DNA from: CAZXEU01 sp965207385
GTDB taxonomy: Bacteria; Bacteroidota; Rhodothermia; Rhodothermales; Bin80
NCBI GenBank assembly: GCA_965207385.1
Contig: CBDBLZ010000021.1
Coordinates: 62,001-126,000 of the forward strand
Direction: 5' to 3'
DNA: 64,000 nucleotides
Each line of letters opens with the position of its first letter. The stretch's first letter is position 1. The translations under genes and the position numbers were made by a program. This document shows, in pieces, positions 8,877 through 16,553 of this stretch. The notes under the pieces were generated by a model. It was given only the letters and a program-made list of their open reading frames with translations. It searched no databases and was not told where the DNA came from.

Positions 8877-9587
8877 ATGCATCCCGTCATAGCTGAATTC
8901 ATAGGAACGGCACTGCTTTTGCTTCTTGGAAACGGCGTGGTCGCCAACGTTGTGCTCAAGGATACCAAAGGGTCCGCGGCCGGCTGGCTGGCCATAACGG
9001 TGGGCTGGGGAATCGCCGTTTTCGTCGCTGTTTTTGTCGTGGCGGCCTACAGCGGCGCGCACATTAATCCGGCAGTCACGCTCGGGCTTGCTATCGCCGG
9101 CCAGTTTGACTGGACCCAAGTCCCGGCCTACATGGCAGGCCAGTTTGCCGGAGGCGCGGCAGGGGCTTTTCTGGTATGGCTGCACTACCGGGACCATTTT
9201 GACACCTCGGATGACGGGAACGCCAAACTTGCAGCCTTCTGTACGGCGCCGGCCATCCGCAAGACCGGCTCGAACGTGATTTCCGAGGTGATAGGCACGT
9301 TCGTACTCGTGTTTGCCGTCTTGTATATCGCCAAACCGGCAGTGGGGCTCGGGGCCCTGGATGCGATACCGGTTGGCCTACTGGTACTGGCAATCGGCGT
9401 GAGTCTCGGCGGCACCACGGGCTACGCCATTAACCCCGCCAGGGATCTGAGCCCGCGCATCATGCACGCCCTGCTTCCCATCCGGGGCAAGCGGGACAGC
9501 GACTGGAGCTACGCCTGGATCCCGGTAGCGGGGCCTGCTCTGGGCGGCATCGCCGCGGGCGCGCTGTTTCTGCTACTTGGCAGCTGA
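8877..9587 (+). CDS. glpF: Glycerol uptake facilitator (MIP/aquaglyceroporin)
   Basis: 236 residues with six membrane segments and the two half-helix signature motifs HINPAVTLGLAI and YAINPARDLSPR. The Asp after the second NPAR is typical of glycerol facilitators rather than water-only channels. It forms a passive inner-membrane channel, and GlpK encoded just upstream traps the glycerol as the phosphate. The ATG at 8877 follows the glpK stop closely, which indicates one operon. Confidence 0.95.
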   Translation: MHPVIAEFIGTALLLLLGNGVVANVVLKDTKGSAAGWLAITVGWGIAVFVAVFVVAAYSGAHINPAVTLGLAIAGQFDWTQVPAYMAGQFAGGAAGAFLVWLHYRDHFDTSDDGNAKLAAFCTAPAIRKTGSNVISEVIGTFVLVFAVLYIAKPAVGLGALDAIPVGLLVLAIGVSLGGTTGYAINPARDLSPRIMHALLPIRGKRDSDWSYAWIPVAGPALGGIAAGALFLLLGS

Positions 9588-9602
9588 CGGAGCATCCCGG
9601 CC

Positions 9603-10331
9603 ATGCCCGGCGACCACGCCAGCGTACAGCCGCCGCCGGAGCAGGATGCGATAGAGGTAGTCGCGGGCTCCTTCCTCGCCACTGAAGAGGCAGGCAGTGT
9701 TTCCTCACTATTGCTTCGTCCGGCAGGTGCCACCTGGAACATGGCTCTCGCGCACGGCGCGGGCGCTGGCATGCGGCACGAGAACATGGAGCGCGTCGCG
9801 AAGGCGCTGGCAGCCGTTGGCATCGCTACTTTCCGGTACCAATTCCCGATCATGGAGCGTGGCGGAAAGGGACGGGATCCGCGGCACGTTACGCTGAATA
9901 CGGTCCGGTCCGCCGTCGCAGCCGCCCGCAGGGCGGCCCCGGATCTGCCGCTGCTTGCGGGAGGCCATTCGTTCGGGGGCCGTATGACTTCCCTTTCCGC
10001 CAGTTGCGGCCCATTGCCGGACGTCCAGGGCCTCGTGCTTTTTACCTTCCCCCTTCATCCCGCGGGCAAACCGTCGACACATCGCGCGGACCACCTGCAG
10101 CAGGTATGCGTGCCTATGCTGATGTTCTCCGGCACCAGGGATCGGCTCGCTGATCGCCGGCTGCTCCACCAGGTCTGGAGGCCCCTGCGCTCGCGGATCA
10201 CCCTGCACGAAATGGAAGGCGCGGACCACAGCTACAGGCTCAAGCGCCGCGGTCGCTCTGAAAAGGCTTGCCCATTCGAGGATATGGCGGCAGCCGTCAT
10301 CGTATGGACTCGGCGCACACTGTCACGCTAG
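9603..10331 (+). CDS. Alpha/beta hydrolase (KANL3/Tex30-like, dienelactone hydrolase fold)
   Basis: 242 residues. The nucleophile elbow GGHSFGG has Ser123. The acid is probably the Asp in SGTRDRL and the His is in GADHSY, so the triad is complete. The opening AHGAGAGMRHENM resembles the HGAGG motif of KANL3/Tex30-type hydrolases. It lies 15 bases after glpF on the same strand and may share its transcript, although a link to glycerol use is not obvious. Substrate unknown. Confidence 0.75.
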   Translation: MPGDHASVQPPPEQDAIEVVAGSFLATEEAGSVSSLLLRPAGATWNMALAHGAGAGMRHENMERVAKALAAVGIATFRYQFPIMERGGKGRDPRHVTLNTVRSAVAAARRAAPDLPLLAGGHSFGGRMTSLSASCGPLPDVQGLVLFTFPLHPAGKPSTHRADHLQQVCVPMLMFSGTRDRLADRRLLHQVWRPLRSRITLHEMEGADHSYRLKRRGRSEKACPFEDMAAAVIVWTRRTLSR

Positions 10332-10662
10332 CTTGCCACTGCGCCGGCATCGGCCGGCGGCCGAACTCCGTGTGCTCCTGTGGCGGTCCATGACACGCGC
10401 GGCAACGTGGCTTCTCGCGACGCTCCCATCTGCCACGGATCCAAGCCTCTGCGCAGCCCCGCGGACATGTGTGCTGAGCTGCCTACAGCTGCCGACCCCT
10501 GCAAGGTGCCCGCCAAAACAGACGTGGCCCGTAAGGATTAGCTGCCGAAAGCCCCGCTCTTGACCAGATGGCGGACCAGGGACAATGCCCGCCGCCGCAG
10601 GCGGCCATGCCGCCCACGCCCCTCGACTGCGACCACCGGAAGATCAATCTGGAATCCGACGC
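10332..10662. other. Intergenic region between convergent genes
   Basis: About 330 bases between the convergent hydrolase and TonB-receptor genes. No gene is recognised. A short hairpin GCCGCC-GCA-GGCGGC at 10591-10605 could stop transcription, but it has no T-run. Confidence 0.5.
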
Positions 10663-12912
10663 TCAGAGGGAAAATGCAAGCGTGCCGTAGAGGTTGCGGC
10701 CGAGACTGGGCAGGTCGCCGATGCTGAGGTGTTCGTGGTAATACGTGTCGAAGATATTTTCGACGCCGAGTCTCAGATTCATTTCGCTTGCAATCCGGAT
10801 GCTGCTACGAGCGTTCAGGACGAAGTAGCCATCGGTACCGTTCTCTTCGGCCACAACGCGTGCGACCCGATTCTGTGGCATCGCCATTCTGCTCTCGAGT
10901 TCACTCCACCAGCGATCCCTGTCCAGGCGGACACTCAGCAGCGCGGTCAACGGAGGAATCAGGTACAAGGGCTCGTGCACTTCCAGGTTCTGCCCTCGCG
11001 TATAGGACGCCGTGCCCGCTAGCTCGAGGCCCCATGGCAGCTGCGCGGTGCCGCTGAATTCGCCTCCTGCCAGCATTGCCGCGCGGGCATTTTCATAGAC
11101 CCGAAAGCGCAGCGTGCCGGATCTGCCACCCAGCCCCTCGCTATTGAGGCCAACGATATAGTGGCGGACATAATTGGCAAACAGGCTGGCCTTCAAGCCC
11201 GAGCCTCCCGTCCAGCGCTCGAGCCCCAATTCGACCTGGCTGCTGCGTTCCGGCCTTAGGTTCGGATTGCCGGAATAGAAGTAGCCGTCCGCATAGTTGT
11301 ATACGTAGTGCCCGTAGTTTTCGACGTGCGTCGGTAGCCGCCCGACGTGAGCCAGGGCAAACCGCAGACGTGTCGACGCGCCTACGGCAAACGCCAGCGT
11401 ACCGCTGGCACCGCCCAGAATGTAGGTGGAGGCGAGGTCGTCCGTGCCCCAGCGCCCGCCAAGAATGGCAGCGGCTTCTTCGCGCAGTACGTCACGGGGC
11501 GAATAGTCCAGCCTGGCATTGAATCGCACGCTCAGTCGCGAGGGCAAGGGCATGCTGAAGTCTGCCGACAGCGCACCATGGCGCACGCGCACATCGCCCA
11601 GATTGAGCAGAAACATATCCGGAACGTGCTCGAAGAGGCTGAACATCCACATGTCAGCGTAGCTCTTGGTCTCGTACGCATCCAGCGTCAGGCTGAGTGT
11701 CCGCGGTCCAAGAGCCAGGTCCAGCGTGCTGATGCCGCCAGAAGTCTGTGTTGCCCCGTACATCGGCATGTTCATGCCCCGCATGACGCGGCGCTGCATC
11801 ACATTCCTGGCAAAATCATCCATCCAGTGGTCTACCGTGTTGTGATACAGACGGCTCTGCCACTGCTGAAGCCGCGGCGAACGCGGTGTCCACGTGTGCG
11901 AGACGCTGTAGATGCGGGCAGCAGCCAGTGTCGCGTCCATCAATAGCACCGGATAGCCAACGCCCCATGCATTGTCCCCGAGAAATGACGCCATGAATTC
12001 GTGGCGTTCGCCCACGCGGCGTGCCGCATCCAGCTTGTAGTTGTTCTTCTGGTAGCCGGAGTTAGGCACTGGGGGGGCAGACCCGGGGTGAAAATCCGAC
12101 GCGATCCTGTACGAAAAGCTGCCGCGCAGGCTCGTTCTGCCTCTTGCGGCGCCACCTGTTACGTGTCCGCGGCGCTCGGCAGCCGCCGATGCGAAGCCCA
12201 GTTCCGCCTCCCCGTAGAATGGCCGGTCAAAACCGGGGCTCCGTGTAACCAGGTTTACCGTGCCCCCAATCTGGGACGCCTGCGTAAGGTCGAAGCCCCC
12301 CTTTGAGACCTCCAGCTTTTGCAGGTTTTCGACTTCGACGTAGGCAGACGTGGGATCCATTTTGTCGACGCATGCCCCGAAAACCTTCATTCCGTCTATA
12401 ACCAGCCCTACCTGTCCCCCGCTGAGCCCCCGCACTACCGGCTCCCAGGCAAAATTTGCACGCTGAATGAAGTCGGCACCCGGCACACGGTCTAGCAGAT
12501 CCTCTGTAGCGTGCATATGATGAGATGACGCAGCAGGATCGCTTACACGAAGTGCCACGCCCGTTACCACGACTTCGTCGATCGGTATGACTGTCGGCTG
12601 CAACATGACGACCAGCTCCTCCTGGTGACCGGCATCCACCGTCACCGATACGAGCCTGGCAGCGAACCCAACCGACGACACGCGCAGCATGTGGCTTCCC
12701 TGCGGCAGCAGCAGGGAGAAATGCCCCTCAGAATCTGTCGCCGATCCGATGTCCTGGCCTGGCAATACCACCGTTGCCATTACAAGCCCTTCTCCCGTCA
12801 CGGCATCCAGAACGCGGCCGTGCAGCACTTCCTGCGCATGAGCACTTGCCGGCGCAAGAAGCGATGCGGCAAGAAAAAGGCGTGGAATGAAACTGTGCAC
12901 TGCAGGCCTCAT
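10663..12912 (-). CDS. TonB-dependent receptor, probable copper importer (OprC-like)
   Basis: About 749 residues from the ATG at 12912, where MRPAVHSFIPRLFLAASLLAPASAHA is a clear signal peptide. A longer frame upstream overlaps the previous gene and lacks sense. Domains are a carboxypeptidase-like sandwich (about 27-110), a plug (about 130-250) and a barrel. The plug has FGACVDKMDPTSAY, giving C181xxxM185, the copper-ligand pattern known from the Pseudomonas OprC/NosA group. A Met-rich loop MRGMNMPMYG lies near residues 375-384. The start overlaps the stop of the upstream lipoprotein gene (ATGA). Neighbouring MbnP/MbnH-like genes support copper as the cargo. The specificity is inference; the receptor class is firm. 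Confidence 0.85.
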   Translation of the reverse strand: MRPAVHSFIPRLFLAASLLAPASAHAQEVLHGRVLDAVTGEGLVMATVVLPGQDIGSATDSEGHFSLLLPQGSHMLRVSSVGFAARLVSVTVDAGHQEELVVMLQPTVIPIDEVVVTGVALRVSDPAASSHHMHATEDLLDRVPGADFIQRANFAWEPVVRGLSGGQVGLVIDGMKVFGACVDKMDPTSAYVEVENLQKLEVSKGGFDLTQASQIGGTVNLVTRSPGFDRPFYGEAELGFASAAAERRGHVTGGAARGRTSLRGSFSYRIASDFHPGSAPPVPNSGYQKNNYKLDAARRVGERHEFMASFLGDNAWGVGYPVLLMDATLAAARIYSVSHTWTPRSPRLQQWQSRLYHNTVDHWMDDFARNVMQRRVMRGMNMPMYGATQTSGGISTLDLALGPRTLSLTLDAYETKSYADMWMFSLFEHVPDMFLLNLGDVRVRHGALSADFSMPLPSRLSVRFNARLDYSPRDVLREEAAAILGGRWGTDDLASTYILGGASGTLAFAVGASTRLRFALAHVGRLPTHVENYGHYVYNYADGYFYSGNPNLRPERSSQVELGLERWTGGSGLKASLFANYVRHYIVGLNSEGLGGRSGTLRFRVYENARAAMLAGGEFSGTAQLPWGLELAGTASYTRGQNLEVHEPLYLIPPLTALLSVRLDRDRWWSELESRMAMPQNRVARVVAEENGTDGYFVLNARSSIRIASEMNLRLGVENIFDTYYHEHLSIGDLPSLGRNLYGTLAFSL

Positions 12913-13760
12913 CGCACCGTAAACCCCCGAAAAATCACCGTGTCGGCCTCTGCACCTGGCCTCTGCACAAATACGGTCATGTCCCATCCACCCGACATGA
13001 TGAAGTTCACCGTTCCCCGGTACAACCCATCACCGACATGCTGCGGTGCCTCGTACGGCGTACTGTGCCCGTCGCCCGATCCCATGTCCATGTAGGGATA
13101 GAGTTCGATTGCCGCATCTTCGATGGACGCAAATCCCTCGTCTGTCAGGCAATGAAGCGCCAGCTCAAGTTCGTCCCGGCCCGTAGCAGGACTGGCGGGA
13201 GATAGCCAGGAAACGTAGTAGGCCTCCTGCCCTTCCACGTGCTGAACCCACAGCTCCGGCTCCACGTCCACCGGAAAGGCCAGCTTGCCCTGGCGGCCCA
13301 ATACGTCGTAGTCAATCGCCACCGTCCAGCTGCCTTCCTCATCGACTGGCTGCAGGAAAAAGGGCTGGCCTTCAAATCGGCCCTCCACGTCTGTAGCCAC
13401 GGTCGCCGACCGGGCCAGCGGGAAAACCAGAGACCGCGCCTCGGTAATCCAGCCCGGCGTGACAGTCAGGCGGCCTTCGCTAACCGGCCTCCTGTCAAGC
13501 GACACCTCGATCCAGACCGTGTTCGATCCATAGTGCAGCCAGTCCCGAGCCAGTGCCCGAAACTGCAGGCCCTGCTCCGATAGAGCAGCAAGCTCCACCG
13601 GTTCTGCCTGTGGATCCAGCTGCTCCGGATGAAGACTGTAGAAGTCGGTCTCCGTAATGTCCGGCGCGCAGCCTGCCCCTGCAATAAGCAGCAGACAGCT
13701 AGCGACGCAAAGCGCTACCGCGTTGTCAACTGTCCAGGCCGGCATGAATGCTAGTGTCAT
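12909..13760 (-). CDS. YtkA/FixH-like lipoprotein
   Basis: 283 residues (268 if the second Met is used). A hydrophobic N-terminus ends in LLLIAGAGC, a lipobox. The C-terminal ~100 residues look like a YtkA/FixH beta-sandwich: a Met/His-containing PYMDMGSGDGHSTP is followed by GDGLYRGTVNFIMSGGWDM. The middle (residues ~50-150) may be a second, more divergent sandwich. Such domains are common near copper-handling and cytochrome oxidase assembly genes. The gene overlaps the 3' end of the MbnH-like gene by up to 35 bases and the receptor start by four, so it belongs to one tightly coupled operon. A role as an envelope copper relay is inference. Confidence 0.7.
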   Translation of the reverse strand: MTLAFMPAWTVDNAVALCVASCLLLIAGAGCAPDITETDFYSLHPEQLDPQAEPVELAALSEQGLQFRALARDWLHYGSNTVWIEVSLDRRPVSEGRLTVTPGWITEARSLVFPLARSATVATDVEGRFEGQPFFLQPVDEEGSWTVAIDYDVLGRQGKLAFPVDVEPELWVQHVEGQEAYYVSWLSPASPATGRDELELALHCLTDEGFASIEDAAIELYPYMDMGSGDGHSTPYEAPQHVGDGLYRGTVNFIMSGGWDMTVFVQRPGAEADTVIFRGFTVR

Positions 13761-14757
13761 CCAGGGTTCTGAGAAAAGCCGTCAGGTCCTCCTTCTCCGC
13801 CTCCGTGAGTCCCAGCGGGCGAATCAAGTCGTGCTGGCCCCTCGCGTCTGCCCCGCCGCTGTCGTAATGGTCAACGACTGCGCGAAGCGTTGCAAGCCGG
13901 CCATCATGCATATAAGGCGCCGTCAGAGCAACGTTGCGCAGCGACGGCACGCGGAACTTGCCGTAGTCCTCCGATCGCAGCGTGATGCGCGCCCGTCCAG
14001 AATCCGCCACCGTCACAGCCAGCCCGTTGTTCTGGAAAGTCCGGTTCGACAGGAGGAATCCGCTGTGACAGGTCGCGCAGCGCGCCCTACCCTCGAATAG
14101 TGCCAGTCCCCTCTTCTCTGACGGCGACAGCGCATCGCCGATACCCGCCCGGAAAAGGTCATACCGAGACCCGCCGCTGCGGATGGTGCGCTGGTAAGCG
14201 GCCAGGGCCTGCGTCAATCCGCGAAGGGTGGGCTGCTCGCCAAACACCTGGCCGAACGCCTCCCGGTATGCAGAATCGCGACTGAGGCGGTCGAGAACCT
14301 CCGAGAGGTCCGCATCCATTTCGTTTGCGTCTTCGAGCGGCCCCAGTGCCTGACTCTCGAGTGTGAGTGCTCCACCATCGAGAAAGAGGCGCTTCTGATA
14401 GGCCACATTGACCAGAGAAGGCGAATTGCGCAGGCCCGGACGTCCCTCTACCCCCAGGCTTACGCGGCGAGGATCCGAAAACGCCCTTTCCGGCAGGTGA
14501 CAGCTGCTGCACGATATGGATCCGTCCCTCGACAGTATCGGGTCGAAAAACAGACGCTCTCCCAGCTCTACCTTTGCGGCATCGAACCGGTTGTGCGCAG
14601 GCTCCGGCACGGCCGGAAAGCCGGGCGGCACCGCCAGGCGCATGCCAGTCTCCGGCAAAGCCGGAGGCCCGGCGCCCTTGCCGCCCGCTGCAGCGACAGA
14701 GAGCACCAGTACCAAGAGCATGCACCGGGCAACTGGATAGCGCATATGCATCTTCAT
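13726..14757 (-). CDS. MbnH/MauG-type dihaem cytochrome c peroxidase-family protein
   Basis: 343 residues with a signal peptide (MRYPVARCMLLVLVLSVAAA, start possibly at 14745). There are two c-type haem sites, CSSCH in the N-terminal domain and CATCH in the C-terminal domain. The typical MHDGRLATLRAVVDHY segment lies near the end. This is the bacterial dihaem peroxidase/MauG superfamily. The adjacent MbnP-like gene makes an MbnH-type function likely: in the studied pair, MbnH oxidises a Trp of MbnP to kynurenine to build a copper site. An ordinary peroxidase cannot be excluded from sequence alone. Confidence 0.85.
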   Translation of the reverse strand: MKMHMRYPVARCMLLVLVLSVAAAGGKGAGPPALPETGMRLAVPPGFPAVPEPAHNRFDAAKVELGERLFFDPILSRDGSISCSSCHLPERAFSDPRRVSLGVEGRPGLRNSPSLVNVAYQKRLFLDGGALTLESQALGPLEDANEMDADLSEVLDRLSRDSAYREAFGQVFGEQPTLRGLTQALAAYQRTIRSGGSRYDLFRAGIGDALSPSEKRGLALFEGRARCATCHSGFLLSNRTFQNNGLAVTVADSGRARITLRSEDYGKFRVPSLRNVALTAPYMHDGRLATLRAVVDHYDSGGADARGQHDLIRPLGLTEAEKEDLTAFLRTLDDTSIHAGLDS

Positions 14758-14851
14758 CGGAAGGTTAACGGCGGGCGCTCATCGGGCAGCGGCAACGCCG
14801 TCGGCACGGGCATCCCCGGCAAGGACCAGGCAGCAAATCCGAGCACCGCGC

Positions 14852-15676
14852 CTACTGCAGTCCGTCCAGGGTGAAGGAAGCCGCAATCGCGTCCTTCACC
14901 TTGTTGGCGACCGGCAGGTTGTTCATCGTATGGCACAGTCGCTCGTCAGGATTGGTCAGATCCACATCCTTGAGCAAACTGCCGTAATCCGCCACTATGC
15001 TGAGTTCGGCATCCTGGCCGCCAGCCAATTCGAATTCCCTGAAGAGGCTCACGTCCATCAGGACCCGGGGCGTACCGAGATGCGTCTCCCACTCTTCGTC
15101 CGGCGTGCCGTCGCCGTCGGTGTCGACCTCGCCGTCCATGCGGATGAACATGTAGCCGGCATTCCAGCTCCAGTGGTTGTTGCGGTCGGTCTGCTTGGCC
15201 AGAGGATGCTCGGCCGGCACCTGGGAAGGATCGACGCGGTTGGTCGTGCCCGCGATGCCCACCTTGTACCGGATTCCGGTATACATGCCGGAAGGCGCCT
15301 CGCCAAGCGCATAGGCGCGCTCTCCCAGATCGTGCTTTGCCAGCACAATTCGGTCCGAAACGGAATGCGTGACGTCGTTGTCGTCAGGGTCCTTGGCGGG
15401 AACCGTGATTTCATCGCCCTGGAACGTGACCAGGGAGCCGTCGCTGCGCACTAGAGCAATTTCGGAGAGGTACATACGCGCCGTGGAGAATGTTACAGTG
15501 GCGCCATTAAGGTCGTACGTCGTGCTCAGATCGCCGGAAAGCGGCGTGCCGTCTACGACAGGCACGAGCGAAAGCGTAACGGCCGCTGAACCTTGTTCGT
15601 CTACGGTACTGTCGCATCCCGAGACCGCGGGACTGACAAGTATCAGCAAGACCGATAGGGATCTCAGAGTAATCAT
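14852..15676 (-). CDS. MbnP-family copper-binding lipoprotein
   Basis: 274 residues. A signal sequence ends in SPAVSGC, a lipobox near residue 21. The family hallmark HWSWNAGYMFIRMDG lies at residues 168-182, with Trp169 and Trp171 as candidates for the oxidisable Trp; ERLCHTMNN follows near the C-terminus. FSTARMYLSEIALV early in the mature part also fits MbnP proteins. It probably binds copper in the periplasm after modification by the dihaem protein encoded 94 bases downstream. There is no methanobactin precursor gene nearby, so the pair would act without methanobactin here (inference). Confidence 0.82.
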   Translation of the reverse strand: MITLRSLSVLLILVSPAVSGCDSTVDEQGSAAVTLSLVPVVDGTPLSGDLSTTYDLNGATVTFSTARMYLSEIALVRSDGSLVTFQGDEITVPAKDPDDNDVTHSVSDRIVLAKHDLGERAYALGEAPSGMYTGIRYKVGIAGTTNRVDPSQVPAEHPLAKQTDRNNHWSWNAGYMFIRMDGEVDTDGDGTPDEEWETHLGTPRVLMDVSLFREFELAGGQDAELSIVADYGSLLKDVDLTNPDERLCHTMNNLPVANKVKDAIAASFTLDGLQ

Positions 15677-15990
15677 GGCAATTCAGTTGAGTCAAGGCAG
15701 ATGGGGCTTTCCGGGAAAGCCGCGCGGCACCGCGCGAGGAGGACACCACGCGGGATGGTTTCCCGAAGCGAAGACCTGACTGCCCGACCAAGGCTGCCGA
15801 AGGGGCGGCTTTCTGGGTCATAGCCGCACGGACGCGCTACTTCACCAATCGTGGCGAAGGTGCGTCCGGAGAATGGCCGCCCGCGGCTGCGCCGGATTCC
15901 AGGCCTGCCGCAGTGGAGCAGGGTCAGGCTAGGCAGGGAACCTGCCTGGCCATACTTCGCGCTGCGTGCTCCTGGATCCGGACCGAGCAG
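15677..15990 (-). promoter_or_regulatory. Structured leader upstream of the MbnP-like gene
   Basis: 314 bases without a gene. Within about 110 bases before the MbnP start are four inverted repeats: 15705-15721 (GGCTTTC-CGG-GAAAGCC), 15721-15736 (CGCGCGG-CA-CCGCGCG), 15751-15765 (CGGGA-TGGTT-TCCCG) and 15796-15809 (GCCG-N6-CGGC). They share bases at 15721, so the first two may compete. No T-run follows. This density suggests a structured 5' untranslated RNA, but it matches no riboswitch class I can identify. A regulatory role is inference. Confidence 0.4.
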
Positions 15991-16383
15991 TCAGACTACA
16001 GTAGAAGCGGCGGCAGGTGGCGCACGCGCGGTGCGCGGGAAGCAGGGCGTCGCAGCAAAGAACTGCTCTGCGAATACCTGCAGGGTGGCTACTTCGACCT
16101 CGGTGACAGCTGCGGAAACGGCATGATCCGTGCTGCCGACAAGAGGAGTAGCAAACAGCTCCAGGTAGGGGCAGGCCAAATGCCCGTCATGCTCGGATTG
16201 CAGGTGTGCTCCCGCTGCGGACTGATGAACGCCCGGCGCGTGATGGCTGCCGGCATGCCCGAAAAACGGCGCATACCGATCGCTTGCCAACATGTAGCCG
16301 AGGTGCGAGAGCGGAGCGAGCACTCCGCCCAAGACAAGTGCACCAAGAAGCAGAAATGGTACTATCCGGCGACAGCGACGCAT
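15991..16383 (-). CDS. Small His-rich exported or membrane protein (DUF2946-like)
   Basis: 130 residues from the ATG at 16383; a longer frame to 16551 adds an Arg-rich stretch of no evident meaning. The N-terminus (RRIVPFLLLGALVLGGVLAP) is one membrane or signal segment. A His-rich part follows (GHAGSHHAPGVHQ, HLQSEHDGHLACPYLELFA). The H/C pattern recalls DUF2946-like proteins found beside copper receptors. It is the first gene in the run leading to the MbnP/MbnH/receptor genes. Metal binding is inferred from composition and position. Confidence 0.55.
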   Translation of the reverse strand: MRRCRRIVPFLLLGALVLGGVLAPLSHLGYMLASDRYAPFFGHAGSHHAPGVHQSAAGAHLQSEHDGHLACPYLELFATPLVGSTDHAVSAAVTEVEVATLQVFAEQFFAATPCFPRTARAPPAAASTVV

Positions 16384-16553
16384 CAACAAGGCATGCAATC
16401 CGAGATACAACAGAACGCAACGCGGAGTCGGGCAGCCCCGTTCCGCCCCCGCCCAACTTTGCGCAACATGCCTACTCCCTGTCTTGCGGGGCCCGGACTT
16501 GTGCAGACTAAGGCCCGCGGCAGAATGGCGCGCCCTGGCCTTCATTCCCACAC

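Noticed and set aside
10591..10605. GCCGCC-GCA-GGCGGC as an intrinsic terminator
   Set aside because: Short, no T-run, and such GC hairpins are expected by chance here; mentioned only within the intergenic entry
13657..14100. Plus-strand open frame opposite the dihaem gene
   Set aside because: Antisense to a strongly supported cytochrome gene and without recognisable features
15768..15785. B12-box-like sequence on the minus strand (GGGCAGTCAGGTCTTCGC) suggesting a cobalamin riboswitch
   Set aside because: Only AGTCAGG matches; the GAGACC half of the box and the upstream conserved blocks are absent, and the downstream genes point to copper rather than cobalamin
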